NCBI RefSeq assembly: GCF_031143425.1
Contig: NC_090450.1
Coordinates: 215,275,442 to 215,339,441 of the forward strand
Direction of reading: 5' to 3'
DNA length: 64,000 bases
From: Pleurodeles waltl
Lineage: Eukaryota > Chordata > Amphibia > Caudata > Salamandridae
Shown piece after piece: positions 1 through 11,511 of the stretch. Within the stretch, counting starts at the first letter, position 1; the number at the start of each line of letters is the position of its first letter. The position numbers and the translations under genes were made by a program. The notes beneath the pieces were generated by a model. It was not told where the DNA came from. It made no database searches and saw nothing but the letters and a program-made list of their open reading frames with translations.

Positions 1-62
1 AATGGGAAGAAGGAGGCAAAATGATTGGGGTTGACCATGCAAAAATGGCCAGGTCCAACAAA
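1..62 (+). repeat. End of a dispersed repeat, second copy near 36330-36400
   Basis: The first 60 bases align by eye with 36330-36400. Both have a purine-rich GGAGG..GGC stretch, then a GGGG(A/T)TGACC block, then GGTCAGGTC or GGCCAGGTCC followed by AACA/AACG. Identity is roughly 70 percent. It is probably the end of an internal segment of a common repeat, and the family is not known to me. Confidence 0.4.
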
Positions 63-599
63 ACCCCCACCAGCCTAAAGCCATGGGAGACCAATCAATA
101 TCTTGATGGACCTCCCTGATTGGGGCGATAGAAAAGGGACCCAGGCCCACAACAGAAGGCGGCATGTTCTAGTTTTACACCTTCTTGACTCCAGTTGGAT
201 CCCTCTGTCCATACTCTTAGGACCCACTAAGCTAACCCATGGAGAACCATTCTCCTCATTTGCAGATATCATCTGTGCAGCACATAACCTTGCTTTGCTC
301 GCAGATGCATCCCAGGGGGCAGGCAGTACCACCATGGCCAACACAGTGGTGTGGCCTACTCTACCCCTTGGGTGTGACTGCGGTTCCCTGCCCAGGGGCA
401 ACTCAGTCTACCAGGATAGCAAGCCGCAGTGGCCACTGACAGCTGTCAGGGACGAAAGCCAGGTCCCAGGCCTTTCGAGGCTCTCCAATCACTGTGACTG
501 TGGAGAGTGAAGGTCAGTTGCCCCAGGTGACTGGCACCCTTTGACCACATTCCTTTGCACCAGGTCAGGGATGACAGTCTGACACTGGTTCTCCACACT

Positions 600-1240
600 G
601 GGGCTCTTTACCGTCCCCCTAGGGGTGGCACCCCCAGAGTCCAGAATTATCAGGAAGCTTGTGGAAGCAGTCCTGCACAATTCTCCCACCAGGGCAGAGA
701 TGTTAACCTGCATCTGGTCTTCCAACCTCAGGTCTGTGCCCTCTGGTTGGACCAGGGTCAGGGGTAAGGCTTCCCTCCTCTTATCCCATCTTCTGGGGTC
801 CTGCACCACCCTCCCCCAACTAGGAGTGACACCCCCAGAATCAAGAACTGTCATGGTGCTTAAGAAAGCAGTCCTGCACAATTCTTCCACCAGTGCAGGA
901 ATGTTAACCTGCAACTGGCCTTCCAACCTGGGGCTGTACCCTCAGGTTGGACCAGGGTCGAGGTCAAGGCTTCCCTACTCCTACCCTTCCCCCTGGGGTC
1001 TAGCACCCCACACTAGGAGTGCCCCCCCAGAATCCAACATGATAGGGGCAATGTTAGCAGTAGCCCCTCCCTCCAGGTAGGGGGGGACACCCTGAACCTG
1101 GCCGTTCAATCCTGGGTCTGTTCCCTTGGACTGAACTGGGATCAAGGGTGAGTCTTTCCTTATCCTGCCCCTACTCACAGTGTTCTGCACCCCACACCAA
1201 GGAGAGTACCCCTAAACGTCATACTGGGGAAGGTGATTGG
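600..1240. repeat. Degenerate tandem repeat, about 190-205 bp unit
   Basis: Three to four diverged copies follow each other. Landmarks recur near 625, 829, 1020 and 1205 (CACCCCCAGA followed by a GTTAACCTGCA-type block and a TTGGACCAGGGTC block). Copies 1 and 2 are clearly similar and copies 3 and 4 are weaker. Partial reading frames exist on both strands because the unit is poor in stop codons. I see no known protein domain in them. Confidence 0.6.
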
Positions 1241-1267
1241 GCAAACCGCCCCCCATTGGGTCACAGT

Positions 1268-1575
1268 TTACCCCCTGCATCTGACCCTCCAGCCTAGGGT
1301 CTGTACTATTAGATTGGACCATTGCCTGGCAATCAGAACTCCCTGGGGAGCATACCTAACCCCCATCAGGTCTGAGCTTATCCCCTGATCATACAACCCA
1401 GAGTTACCACCCTCAGTCTGAACCACAGACTGGCAAATCAGGACTTCTTGGGGAGCACACCTACCCCCCATCAGGTCAGAAATTACCCCCTGACCATCCA
1501 ACCCAGAGTCAAAACCCTCAGGCTAGACCACTGCCTGGCATGCCAGAACTTCTTGGGGGCACACCTAACCCCGAC
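1268..1575. repeat. Degenerate tandem repeat, about 105 bp unit
   Basis: Landmark CCCCATCAGGTC at 1361 and 1466, with the GACTTCTTGGGG / GAACTTCTTGGGG block before each next copy, gives a period of about 105 bp and nearly three copies. On the - strand the unit stays open and encodes an imperfect peptide repeat (motif SDLMG.R.APQ.VLI). It continues the style of the 200-bp repeat upstream, so 600-1575 is probably one repetitive domain of a larger unknown element. Confidence 0.6.
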
Positions 1576-2610
1576 AAAGGAAAAACCTTCCCTGAGGGCC
1601 ACATGAGATTCTGGCTGGCACCAGTCTCCTGACCTATGCCCACCTGGCAGAGCCTGGTTCCCCCCAGGCCAGAAATGGCATCACCAAGGTCATCCATGGG
1701 GAGTTCTGACCTCAGAGCTGACCCCACACCCTCCAGGGTCTCCACTGGGGCCCACAACCTCACCTCAGCCGCCTGTCTGGACTTGTGCTCCCCCTCACTA
1801 GGATTGGTACTTCCAGACACCAGAACTGGTGGGACGCTGGCTAACGTCCCCCCAAAAGTTCTCCTGACACTATGGGGGTCTCCCTCAACAGATGGCCCTA
1901 TGGTACAGGCTAGGATCCCCCCAGTGTTTCCTTATGGAACCCTACAGGCTCTGGGACTGGATCTCGGCAATCCTGGGACTCAGCCCACTCCCAATCCCTC
2001 TCCTCTGAGACTGGACATGGGATCCTCACCCATCCCACTACACTGGAACCTACCTGGGACTTTGAAAGCATTTCCTACCTCACCTGGTTGGGAAATACCT
2101 AGACCACTCCCTTCAGGAGCACCCCCCAGACCCTCTGGTAGTCACCCAGAGGTCTGCCTCCAGTGCAAGTTCCCTGAGGACAGAGAACTCACACTCCACC
2201 TGGTGTTGGCAAAGCTCTGGAAAACAAGGACTGGACATATTCTCTCCAGTAATCCCTAGCCCCTCACATGAGGTAACCAAACTACCCTTCACCCAACCAT
2301 CCAGTGACCAGCCATGAAAAAGTGCCCCCACATCACCCTCCGGAGACTGGTGAGACAGTACCTGTCTGTCCCTGACCCTCAACCAACACTCTTCTGGGGT
2401 GTCTCCACACTCCACAGCCAGGACCTCTACCTGGGGGGAACCCTTGTCCCTGTCACTCTCACCTAGAGCCAGTATAGTGTCCCCCCTACCACAAGGAATG
2501 TGACTCCCCATGCCAGTTTCCCAATCCAACTCAGGTACCTTGTGCACTACTGGAGCTACCTCATACCCCTGAACCTCATAGTGTATGTAAAACCCCCTCC
2601 TTCAGGTTAG
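1576..2610. other. C-rich sequence with weak open frames, unidentified
   Basis: This stretch has C/T-rich composition like the repeats before it. It carries an open + frame (1636-2259) and an open - frame (2113-2547). The - frame peptide is acidic and has no motif I recognise. It could be the eroded coding or spacer part of the same element as 600-1575. I do not call a gene. Confidence 0.35.
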
Positions 2611-2615
2611 GCACT

Positions 2616-2960
2616 AAGGGGCATATTTATAGGAACCGAGTACTGTGCCGTATTTACGAGGTGATGTTAAGCTATTTTTTGTGGCTTAATAACACCTTCT
2701 AAACACAGCCCCTTCGCATGCAGCACTTTGCGTGGAATGGCATGCAATGGGTGTTGCTGTGGGCATGCCACAGCAAAACCTATTGCATTTTGATGCTACC
2801 TCAAATTCCTGAGATTTCGTAAACCTGAGGCAGCACCAAAATCTACTGCCGCCGCCAGGGGCGGCGTTAGCAGGGCACAACAAGGAGGAATACTTTTATT
2901 TGTCCTCGTTTCTTGCTCTTTCTATGCGCTGGGTTAGGGGCTCAATAATGAATGGGAAAG
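2616..2960. mobile_element. MITE-like fragment with one recognisable end
   Basis: The stretch starts with AAGGGGCATATTTATA, the same terminal class as Harbinger B at 43590 (GGGCCATATTTATAC). Within it, at 2680-2900, is a unique-looking segment ending in a TTTATTTGTCC tract. No matching inverted end with a duplicated 3-bp target was found, so it is either one-sided or eroded. Confidence 0.35.
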
Positions 2961-5900
2961 GGGGTTTGGGGAAAGGTGTGACAAAGAAAAACTCTACACA
3001 AAAGAAGTAACAACAATATTCATCTGGGTGCTGAGCAGCACACCATGATCAATCTGTTGTGAAAGGAAATGATGAAGGGATAGGTATGACAAAGTTCAGT
3101 TAAATGCATTACAAAAAGTCCTTCAGTCCCAGAGAGACCCAAGATAGTATATCTCCAACTATTGTCTTCTAGGTTTGAAAACTACAAATTATTGATTGAA
3201 GTGAACCCACACAGTTCTAAAAATTAAAATTGCTAAAAGGAAAATGGTACTGTATTGCCAAATTGGGCTGTGCATCTCAATTCTTCTTGGAATGTCCATC
3301 ACTCTTCGGTGCCTGGCGGAATCTGTCTGGTAGGTAAGCTGGAGCCTTGAGCTTTCACCAAGTTCCGTTTGTGCAGGAGAGGACTAGGAAAAAGCCTGCA
3401 CATTGAAAAACACTAACTGTATTATAGAGTAAAGGAGAAGGACAATAGAAAGCAAGGCAGGCTTCATGAGGTGTCAGGAGGGCACCAAGAAGTATCAGAG
3501 GTAGAGCAAGAACATAAAGAGGAGTTTTACGTTTGAGTTAGGAAGGCAGCAGGGCATTTCCCAAATCAACGCACTTCTCTCCAGTCCACAAAGCTGAAGG
3601 AGTACTAGGCCTCAGGGTCTTCGCAATCATCATGGTATTTTGTGTAGATTTGTGTTTGGTAACTAAAATAACTGGTCAGGTTTCCTAGGATGAGGTAATG
3701 TCATTTTGCAGCCTTGCATTCCAAGTCAAGCAATAATTTAACATCTCAACCAAGGCATGCGCATCTAGGTTTTCATTCACACCTCCGATTGGGAACATTT
3801 CAAACACCTTCTTTAGCTGGTCCTAGAGCAGATACAACAGGATGCTTTGCCCATCGTACTATCCTCCTTGCTAAATTCCCATGTAAAAACCTCAACAGGG
3901 AGCATTTGACTAGTCCCCATTTGTCCGCATTCATGGTCATAGCTATTCCAATTGCATCCCCTCTTCTTTGAATGACAGTCCTCGATCGGTCTGTACTGCT
4001 CAAACAGACATTGCAACATATAATAGGATGAGTACCAAGTTATTGGCACCTCCTGTTTCAGGGCTTTAACTGCTACTCTATTAGTACACTTAATAATCTG
4101 CAACTGCTTCCAGGCTTTAAAAGAATGGCAGAAATAAGTGCAGATTCATCAGCAGGTGGTCTGTATGTTGCTGACTATGAAGTCTTTCCTGAGAAACTCT
4201 CAAACTACCAGGTTGATGCAGTGCGTCAAACACAGGACCCTAAAATAGCCACCATCTGACATGGGCCTAACTGGGCTACTGCCATTGTCTGTGACAACAA
4301 ATCCAATTCGGAGACCTCTGGGTCACAGCCATTCAGAAACATGTGATTTGGCAAACATGGCTACTGTTGCATGCCACCTAACATTCTTACAAGTTATTTT
4401 ACGAGCCAAGACCTGCAGAGAGCATTTGTTTTACCCTTACAAAAGAGATCCAGTGTGCAGTGATGCACATATAATCAGTCGCTTGACAACTAGTCCACAT
4501 CTCTGTCATGAGGTGCATAGTGTAGACAACACTTTGATAAAAAACTTGCCCAACCAACTGTAGCACATCATGATGCAGTGAGGGAACAGCAATTCTGGCA
4601 AAGTAGGTCCAAATTGGAACCTCCAATTTCAGGCAGATAGCTGCCACAAATTCTAAGAATCCCACTCCTTCTACTAAAGAAAAAGGGAGGAAACCCATTG
4701 CTTACATTTTGCCTGCTTCCCATTGTACAAATGTGCCATTGGGTGGTTGCAGTCAAAGGGCCCCTTCTGCTTAAACTTGCCAGTAATAGTAATATTCGAA
4801 ATGGGGTTTCAGGTGGGTTAGGGTATGCACCTATGCCAGGGAGAAACCCACTCACTCTAGTCAGGGCGAGAGAGTTACACTCCCAAGATAACCCCTGCTC
4901 ACTCTGTTAGTAGCTTGGCACGAGCGGTCAAGCTTATTCCAGAGGCAATGTGTAAAGTGCCTGCACAACATGCACAACACATGTGACGCAATGAGTACAC
5001 CACATAAGAAACACAACAAGTTACATAAAAATAAACTGTATTGCATAAAACCTTATCAGACCAAACACAACATGTATCAGTAATACACTGCTACACAAGC
5101 AGTTGTCAGAACATCACGCAGTTACTAGTTCACTGCAAAAGCCAGCAGTAGTCATATGAATCATATAGGTTACTGGTTATTCTGCAACACAAGCAGTAGT
5201 CAGGTTGTCAATATTATTACCAAAAATGCACCAGTCAGAGTGAACATGTTGTCATAAATGCCCAGACATCATCATGGGTGTACATGTAGTGCAAACATTT
5301 CCCAAATGGTAAGACATCATCCCCAGCATCAATGCATGCTGGATGAAAACATTCCCTCAGGGCATATGTCATAAGTCATTCTAGGGAAAAACTTACTGAA
5401 ATGTTCTTATATTGTGTAGTTCATAATACACACAGGAATGATCACGGTATCATCATCTATAGCTCATCCCCAAGGTGAGTAACAAACCCCAGCAAGGTCT
5501 ATGTCTGCACCATTCCAGAGGTACTGGGCCTCTATACTCCTTTCAGAGGATCTGCGTGGAGTGAGACTCCATGTAGACCAGCACGGAGCTCATTTACTCC
5601 AGCTACCCTAGGGTAGAAGAGTGAACCCCAGCGGGACAGGGCCTCTATTAAGCCTTCCGTCCGTCCTGTGAATCACAGCCCCAAGAAAAACAAGGCCTGT
5701 GGTCCCAAGGGATTTTTAATGCGGGGTGGGAGGGACGAAACTCACATACCTGCCTGGTAGGCGGGGACCCTTCTCCCGAGCTACCCGCGTGTAGCGATCA
5801 GACAGCGCAGTGGCCCGTGAGCACACAGCGTGGCCACGACCCAACTCCTACAGAAACTGCTTCCTCCGGCAGCGTGGCAGACATGTTGCCTTTGCAGAGC

Positions 5901-6700
5901 CCTTTTTACCTTTGGCACTCGGAGGGGGCACAACAAGGGAAGGCAGGCCAGCACACAACAATGAGTTGAAAGGGCAGTTCCTCCTGGCGGTCCCTGTAGT
6001 GCTAATTAAGTCACAGTCAGGAGACACATTGGCAGCAGGGCAACATGCAGAAAAGCAGTCCAGATGAGTTATTTTGGCCGTCCAGAGTTCCTTCTGACAG
6101 AGATTCAGTCCCAGTTCCGAAAGTGCTCTAAAAATGTGGGGGAAGATCCCCTGTAATTATGCTCATATTGCATAGTCTCCACAGAAGGGGGAGAAGGGGT
6201 TCCAACCAGTACCAACTGGTTCCACAAGTGTCCCCTTTCTCCTCAATCACCGGCTCCAGACATCATTGGGGGTAAACAAGCCCCTTGTGTGAGGCCAGGG
6301 CACAGCCTTCACAAATGAAGGTGTGTCCCGCCTCTCTCAGCCCAGGAGCACCATTCAGTATGCAGAAATACCTCTGTGACACCTCCACCCTCCCTGTGTA
6401 CAACCTGTCTGAGGAGTATGCACAAAGCCCAGCTGTCCCTGATGTGGATTGGAGTCAAGCTGCAAAACACCAGAGTCATAAGCACAGTGAAATGCCCACT
6501 TTCCAAAAGTGACATTTCTATAATGGTAATAAAAAAATCAACCTCCATCAGAAAATAGAATTTCTCACTACCATTACAGCCGTACCAAACAAGCCTAAGC
6601 TACAGCCCATAAATAAGACAATACCACCTAGACATAAGGTAGGGCATTTCCAATGCAATCCTATGAGCAAGGCAGCACTCAGCAGTGAGAAACAAAATAG
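2961..6700. other. No gene recognised; mixed unassigned repeats
   Basis: The 3.7 kb contain only short frames interrupted on both strands. 4870-5470 is A/C-rich. 5480-6060 is GC-richer, with splice-like and CpG-containing text that could be an LTR. 6245-6700 reads like an internal part of a dispersed repeat, and the bases just before 6701 look collinear with those after 36074. That collinearity is an impression, not an alignment. Confidence 0.4.
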
Positions 6701-6758
6701 TATAACTGGAAATAAACTTTTAACAGTAAGAACAAGAAGAGCCAGTGTACTTACTTCA
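6701..6758 (+). repeat. Truncated 5' LTR of the Mag-like element
   Basis: These 58 bases match the last 58 bases of the 3' LTR (36017-36074) with few changes, including AAATAAACTTTTAAC and GTGTACTTACTTCA. Upstream of 6701 the similarity stops abruptly. About 156 bp of the LTR, including its TGTAGTGATG start, are missing. Confidence 0.8.
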
Positions 6759-6760
6759 CA

Positions 6761-6778
6761 TGGCGACAAGCAGGATCG
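6761..6778 (+). other. Primer binding site of the Mag-like element
   Basis: TGGCGACAAGCAGGATCG starts two bases after the LTR end. TGGCGAC is the start of primer sites complementary to the 3' end of tRNA-Ser, as known for Mag elements. The tRNA assignment is from family knowledge and was not matched to a tRNA gene. Confidence 0.65.
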
Positions 6779-7329
6779 TAAAGCAGCAAGCATTGGACTG
6801 AGGGAACTGCAATTATTGGAAGGCAACAGACATCAGACTGAGGATTGGAGGGCAGCTATTTTCGGACCTGCTTTGTTAAAGGCAACTTATTTTAAGCAAG
6901 TCAGGGAAGTTTTGAAAAAATTCTTTTTTTTTTTTTCTCTTTCTCTAATACAGTTGCCGTTTGTTTACTTTGCTTGAGGCACGTGTGTGCTGTTCAAATG
7001 TTAGATTTTTCATTGCGTCGGCCCTCGCGTGCACCCCCGCGTGGTTACTGGTTGCCTGGACAACATAGTGCTTAATAACAATGTCTTGTGAACGTGCTGG
7101 TTCTTGCTCTGGAAGTTACATGGGAGCAGGAACAGTGCCCTTTTAATGTTCATTATTACCAAGTACATGGTATTATTTTTACTATTATTAACTTTTTAGC
7201 AACATCATTGCTGAAGTTTATCCGGCACAAAGGAAAATTAACAGAAATTATTATTAAGAGAGATACATGTCTTGCTGAAGAAGTAAGCTAAAGAGTTATA
7301 TTTTACAGCTGTAATTTTTAGTACACTAT
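6779..7329 (+). other. 5' leader of the Mag-like element
   Basis: Untranslated leader between the primer site and the gag start. It holds a poly-T tract near 6925 and is otherwise A/T-rich, with no gene. It ends in TAT at 7327-7329, the target copied by Harbinger A. The other copy is 30880-30882 and supplies the first two bases of the gag ATG. Confidence 0.7.
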
Positions 7330-7640
7330 GGGGGTCATTACAACATTGGCGGTAAAAGCCGCTTACCGCCACGCAGAAGACCGCCAATACACCTCCGCAG
7401 AATTCCGCCACATCTATTATGACACACATCTCGGAATCTGCCGAAACTCAGACACCCACACAACTCCGCCACACCAAAGGTCAGTGTTAAACTGGCGAAA
7501 ACAAAACCTCCACCTCCACGCCAATAGAAACACGCCCATGCTATTACGACCCACGAATCCACGCGGCGGTCTTTCAACTGCGGTATTCCATTGGCGGTAC
7601 ACAACGCCGCGCTCAAAATACACACACATCTCCAAAACCC
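7330..7640 (+). repeat. Left end of Harbinger A with ACCGCC/GGCGGT subterminal motifs
   Basis: After the 15-bp terminal repeat the next 300 bases carry many copies of ACCGCC, GCGGT, CCGCCA and TTGGCGGT in both orientations. The right end (30660-30860) shows the same motif set. Such subterminal repeats are typical binding sites for a transposase or its DNA-binding partner. Here that role is inferred. Confidence 0.7.
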
Positions 7641-7914
7641 CACCACATTGGACAATTACAAATGCACACACCTGATACACATACAAACACCACTCCCACA
7701 CACCCAACACATTATAAAACACACACCCACAAACCCCTACAACCAGAATTCACGAATGAAGGCCAGAGAGACAGCACAGCAAAGACAACCTCACCATACA
7801 GAGGCACACAACACCATCACCCACACAACATCCACGCACAAAACACCACACACCACTACACATCCCCACACACATCAACACTCACACCGCCCCACACATC
7901 ACACACACCACCCC
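7641..7914 (+). repeat. ACA/CAC-rich simple sequence before the first Myb-like gene
   Basis: Low-complexity ACAC, CCACAC and ACACACC text fills this region, with no stable unit. The long frames across it are a by-product of composition. It lies in the 5' untranslated part of the first Harbinger A gene. Confidence 0.7.
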
Positions 7915-9442
7915 ATGGCACGCCAAAGACACCCCCACTTTTCCGAGGAGGAGCTCTGGGTCATGGTGGAGTAAATTGTCCGGGTAGAGCCACAGCTATT
8001 TGGCTCACAGGTGCAGCACACATCCATAGCCAGGAAGATGGAGCTATGGCGAAGAATAGTGGACAGGGTCAACGCTGTGGGACAGCACCCAAGAAATCGG
8101 GAGGACATCAGGAAGAGGTGGAACGACCTACGGGGAAAGGTGCGTTCAACGGTCTCCAGGCACAACATTACGGTTCAGCGGACTGGCGGCGGACCCCCAC
8201 CTACTCCCCCACAACTAACAACATGGGAGGAGCAAGTCTTGACCATCATGCATCCTGAGGGCCTCGGAGGAGTCGGTGGAGGAACGGACACTGGTAAGTC
8301 AAATCTTAGCTATCATATCCCCCACCCTACCTGCATGCTATCACACACCCCCACCCTCACCCCCTCACCTATCACTCCAACTCCTCACTAATGTACTAAT
8401 AACACAAACCACCCATCCCAACACCAAGCCCTGCATGACCCAACTAAGCATGGACACCCATCACCTAAGCATGCCCACTGCACGTACCCAGAACAACCCC
8501 CTAACCATCATTACACAAGCCCCCACACAGGAATGTTTGCACTGGGGTACACAAACACCCACCCATTGCACACCATCACACACACACATGCAATAATCAT
8601 GCTCTTATGCCCCTGCAGGATCACGAAGGACCGTCACCACACCGGACGGTCCAGACAACTCTACCCCACCAACAGAAGAGGCCCACAGTGACGATAGCAG
8701 CTCTGCCCTACTGGAGCCTGATGACCAGCCCGGACCATCGTGGGCCTCGGGACAGTCGGTTCCCCTTCCACAGGCACAGCCCAACACTGACCTTCCACCC
8801 TCTGGTAACACCAGCACAGCACCCACCCAGCGGGCCCAAACCTCCGTACCCAGGACAGGTCAATCAGCGGTGTGTCCACCACTACAGGGAACCCAGGGTA
8901 ACCCACCACCCCAACAACAACAGGGACCTGATGGCAGTGGTAGTGGGCACACGGTCCAGGGGACGGAGGCACAGGAACACAGGGGAACTGGGAGGGCTGC
9001 TGTGAGACAGGGGGCGGACAGGCCAAGGGAACCCACTCTCCACGAGGCCCTAGCCTCCATCATGGGAGCATACCACCACTCCCAGGAGATGATGGCGACG
9101 GTCTTGGTCAAGTTTCAGGAGACCCAGCGCCTGCAGGAGGACCAGTATTTGGGGTTCAGGGAGGAGCTCAGGACCATCAGCTCCGCCTTGGGCACCATCG
9201 TAGGGTTGCTGAAGGACATACAGCAGACCCTGAGGGACACCGTGGCACTCCAAGGGGCCCCTGACACTAGCTTGGACGATGAACTGCCCACCACCTCCGC
9301 CGGTGCTAGTGGACAGGTCACCCCGCCACAGGACCACCACACCAGCACCCCACCCCCTGCAGACGGACAACCACCACGCAAGAAGTCCCTGAGAGCCAGG
9401 AAAAGGACAGAGCAAGATGGCAAGACCCCCGCCAGGAAGTGA
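7915..9442 (+). pseudogene. Harbinger A Myb/SANT-like DNA-binding protein 1 (two exons, one stop)
   Basis: Exon 1 (7915-8293) encodes a Myb/SANT-like trihelix, the accessory DNA-binding protein of Harbinger transposons that helps the transposase reach the element ends and the nucleus. It shows FSEEELWVMVE near the start and R..WNDLRGKVR near residue 80. The GTAAGT donor at 8294 and the CCCCTGCAG acceptor ending at 8618 give a phase-1 intron, and exon 2 (8619-9442) stays open to TGA. Exon 2 encodes a Pro/Gln-rich linker, a helical segment rich in Glu and Gln (residue spacing suggests a coiled coil), and a basic tail with KKSLRARKR. An in-frame TAA at 7972-7974 breaks exon 1, so this copy is probably dead unless the stop is an error. 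It is convergent with the transposase. Confidence 0.8.
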
Positions 9443-9629
9443 GACCACCCTGATTGTCCCCCCACTGTCCCACTTTGTTACCCTGTCCATACTTGAACTG
9501 CCCCAGGTCCACTTCCTATGCCCATATGGGCAGTGCACCTGTGAGACTAATAGACTGGACTCTGCCATGGACATTCCTCCGCCATCACCCATCACCATTT
9601 TACACCCCCCTTCCATTTTTGAGCACTTC

Positions 9630-9635
9630 AATAAA
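9630..9635 (+). terminator. Polyadenylation signal of Myb-like gene 1
   Basis: AATAAA lies about 190 bp after the stop of the gene ending at 9442, followed by a CA-rich stretch. Position and orientation fit its 3' end. Confidence 0.6.
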
Positions 9636-9831
9636 CACCCTTGAAACACAAAACAATCTGGAGTCAGTCTATGATTTGGTAAAAATTAATATCTATGACA
9701 GTGTCAAAATGCGTTGTGAGATGTAAAGGAAACATATCAATGTCACACATCACAAGTCCTTGAAGGATGCAAGTAGATGACACACGTTGGTAACCACACC
9801 AGTGAAACCGTAATGGAAAGAAACAACTCAA

Positions 9832-9967
9832 TTACCAAATAATCCCATGAAATAACACACAGGATAGAGGAGGACGTGTGACAGTGAATGTAATGGTAAA
9901 AATGAAAATGTTCTCACCTGTGTGTCGCTGGAAATATTGCTGTATGACTGACTCCCTGTTGTCGCTG
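9832..9967 (-). pseudogene. C-terminal end of the Harbinger A transposase, cut off by the retrovirus
   Basis: Reading on the - strand from the retroviral insertion site (9964-9967, duplicated GCTG), the frame continues about 44 codons to a stop at 9832. Across the insertion the codon phase matches the transposase ending at 24693, and the acidic tail runs directly into this segment. So the retrovirus entered the last part of the coding sequence, not a spacer. The retroviral LTR now supplies a stop codon immediately after the junction on the other side. Confidence 0.75.
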
Positions 9968-11464
9968 TGATAACGCGTCCTTCTATGACAATTTATACAC
10001 ATTAGGACTCGTTTTAGGCCGATGAATCTTTTGACCCAGTGGTGAGACACCGTAAAACGAGGTAACTGATCAGTATGTCAAGCAATATATCAATAATGTT
10101 ATCAACGTATATCACCACAATGTATTTCACTTAGACATTTGTTAAAACTTTTGACGCAACCGTGACCTTTCAGTCATGAATAACCACACCTTGTTAGAAG
10201 TTTTGTGAATTTTATTCCCTATTGATTACAATCTAATAGCAAATGTATTAATCTCAATACCAAGAAGCAAAGGAGCATAGTCACGATATGGCAACTGTGG
10301 TAAGATTTTGACAATGCGAAGACGACAATCATTAAGACACTAACATATGATATACACAAATCAGAGTACATAGAGCAGCATAGACATCTCAGTTCAGCAT
10401 GGCATGTCAGTCATGTCCGTTTGTCAGTCAAAGAGAATATCTTGTCTAACTGCTAATTAGCATTAGCATGTTGGGCTTCATGCAAAACAATTTAGAACAT
10501 CAATTTGGAAAACATCTAACTAAGGCCACTAATAAAAAATACAGCAGTTGGTACCTAGAAAGGGAAGGCAAATAGACGAATTTCAATAGCAACAGTCATA
10601 ATTACCCTCCTCGGGATAGGTCAGCATACAGGATCAGTCTTCGTCTTCAGGACATCAGTTAGATCGCCATCAATATATCTAGTCTAAGGCAGGGGGCACT
10701 TCCCTCATAAGGAGGAAAGTGAGATGGGGCAACTAAGGGTGTTTCTGGATGCAATCGATATCATTCCCTACCTAGGTCTCCCGAGTCTCCTGTGTCATGA
10801 GTTTTTATCCCCTTTTGGCAATACCTTCCCCCAAAATTCTATTGGATAGTCACTTTACCCCACTATCTGTAACCTATCAAATTACACATTAAGTAATGCA
10901 TTTGTCATCTCGAGATAAATTATAATATTTTGATTGGTCTTCATATTTGACGTTTTTCGTAGGTGGTACATCCGGGATTACTTCATTTTCTGGCGCACTC
11001 TTCGGGTCAAAAGTTCTCTTTTCCGTGGTTCAATGTCCTTGAAAGTTTCCATATTTGTTGCAAAGCGTATAACTTTATAATAATAAAGCAGCTAGCATGC
11101 GAATGGGAAAAACTATCATTGTTGCAAAAACGTGGAAGTGAACAAATGCTGGGTCATGGCCTTTTGCAAGTCAGCACAATGGAGAGACAGAAAATATGCT
11201 TTAATATGAGAGCTACATAGCCAGTTCTTCGGCTCACGCTAACTTAAGGATTATGGATTCTAATAAATGCAATCTTCGTACGTGTTAACATATTCAATTA
11301 ATCCAAATACAAGTAATCATTTCTTCTTATTTATATTTAGTATATGCGTACAATAATTCTTCACGTTTAAAATACATTTTAATGAATAATATTATTAATG
11401 CAGCATTGTTAAATATAAGCATTTCACATCTAAAAATAGGTCATATTTAAACTACACTCTCTCA
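9968..11464 (-). repeat. 3' LTR of the endogenous retrovirus (1497 bp)
   Basis: This copy matches 22772-24692 over its whole length apart from two gaps. It lacks the 363-bp LINE tail and a segment of about 47 bp (present at about 23549-23595 in the other LTR). On the + strand it begins TGATAACG and ends CTCTCTCA. Confidence 0.88.
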
Positions 11465-11476
11465 GTCCCTCCTCTG
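11465..11476 (-). other. Polypurine tract of the retrovirus
   Basis: In viral sense AGAGGAGGGAC lies directly before the 3' LTR start TGAGAGAG. This is the usual place and composition of the plus-strand primer. Confidence 0.65.
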
Positions 11477-11511
11477 ATGACGCTCGTCATCACACAATCT
11501 TTCTCTTTGGT

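Noticed and set aside
1636..2259. 207-codon + strand frame as a real gene
   Set aside because: Pro/Ser/Thr-rich text from C-rich repeats, with no domain and competing frames on the other strand. Kept only as unassigned.
3813..4700. Overlapping frames on both strands near 3.8-4.9 kb
   Set aside because: Around 100 codons each, opposite strands equal in length, no motif, splice sites or start context. Chance frames.
7915..9442. Myb/SANT-like genes as host genes (MSANTD or NAIF1 type)
   Set aside because: They lie inside terminal repeats with a transposase, carry disabling stops, and share the layout of Harbinger accessory genes.
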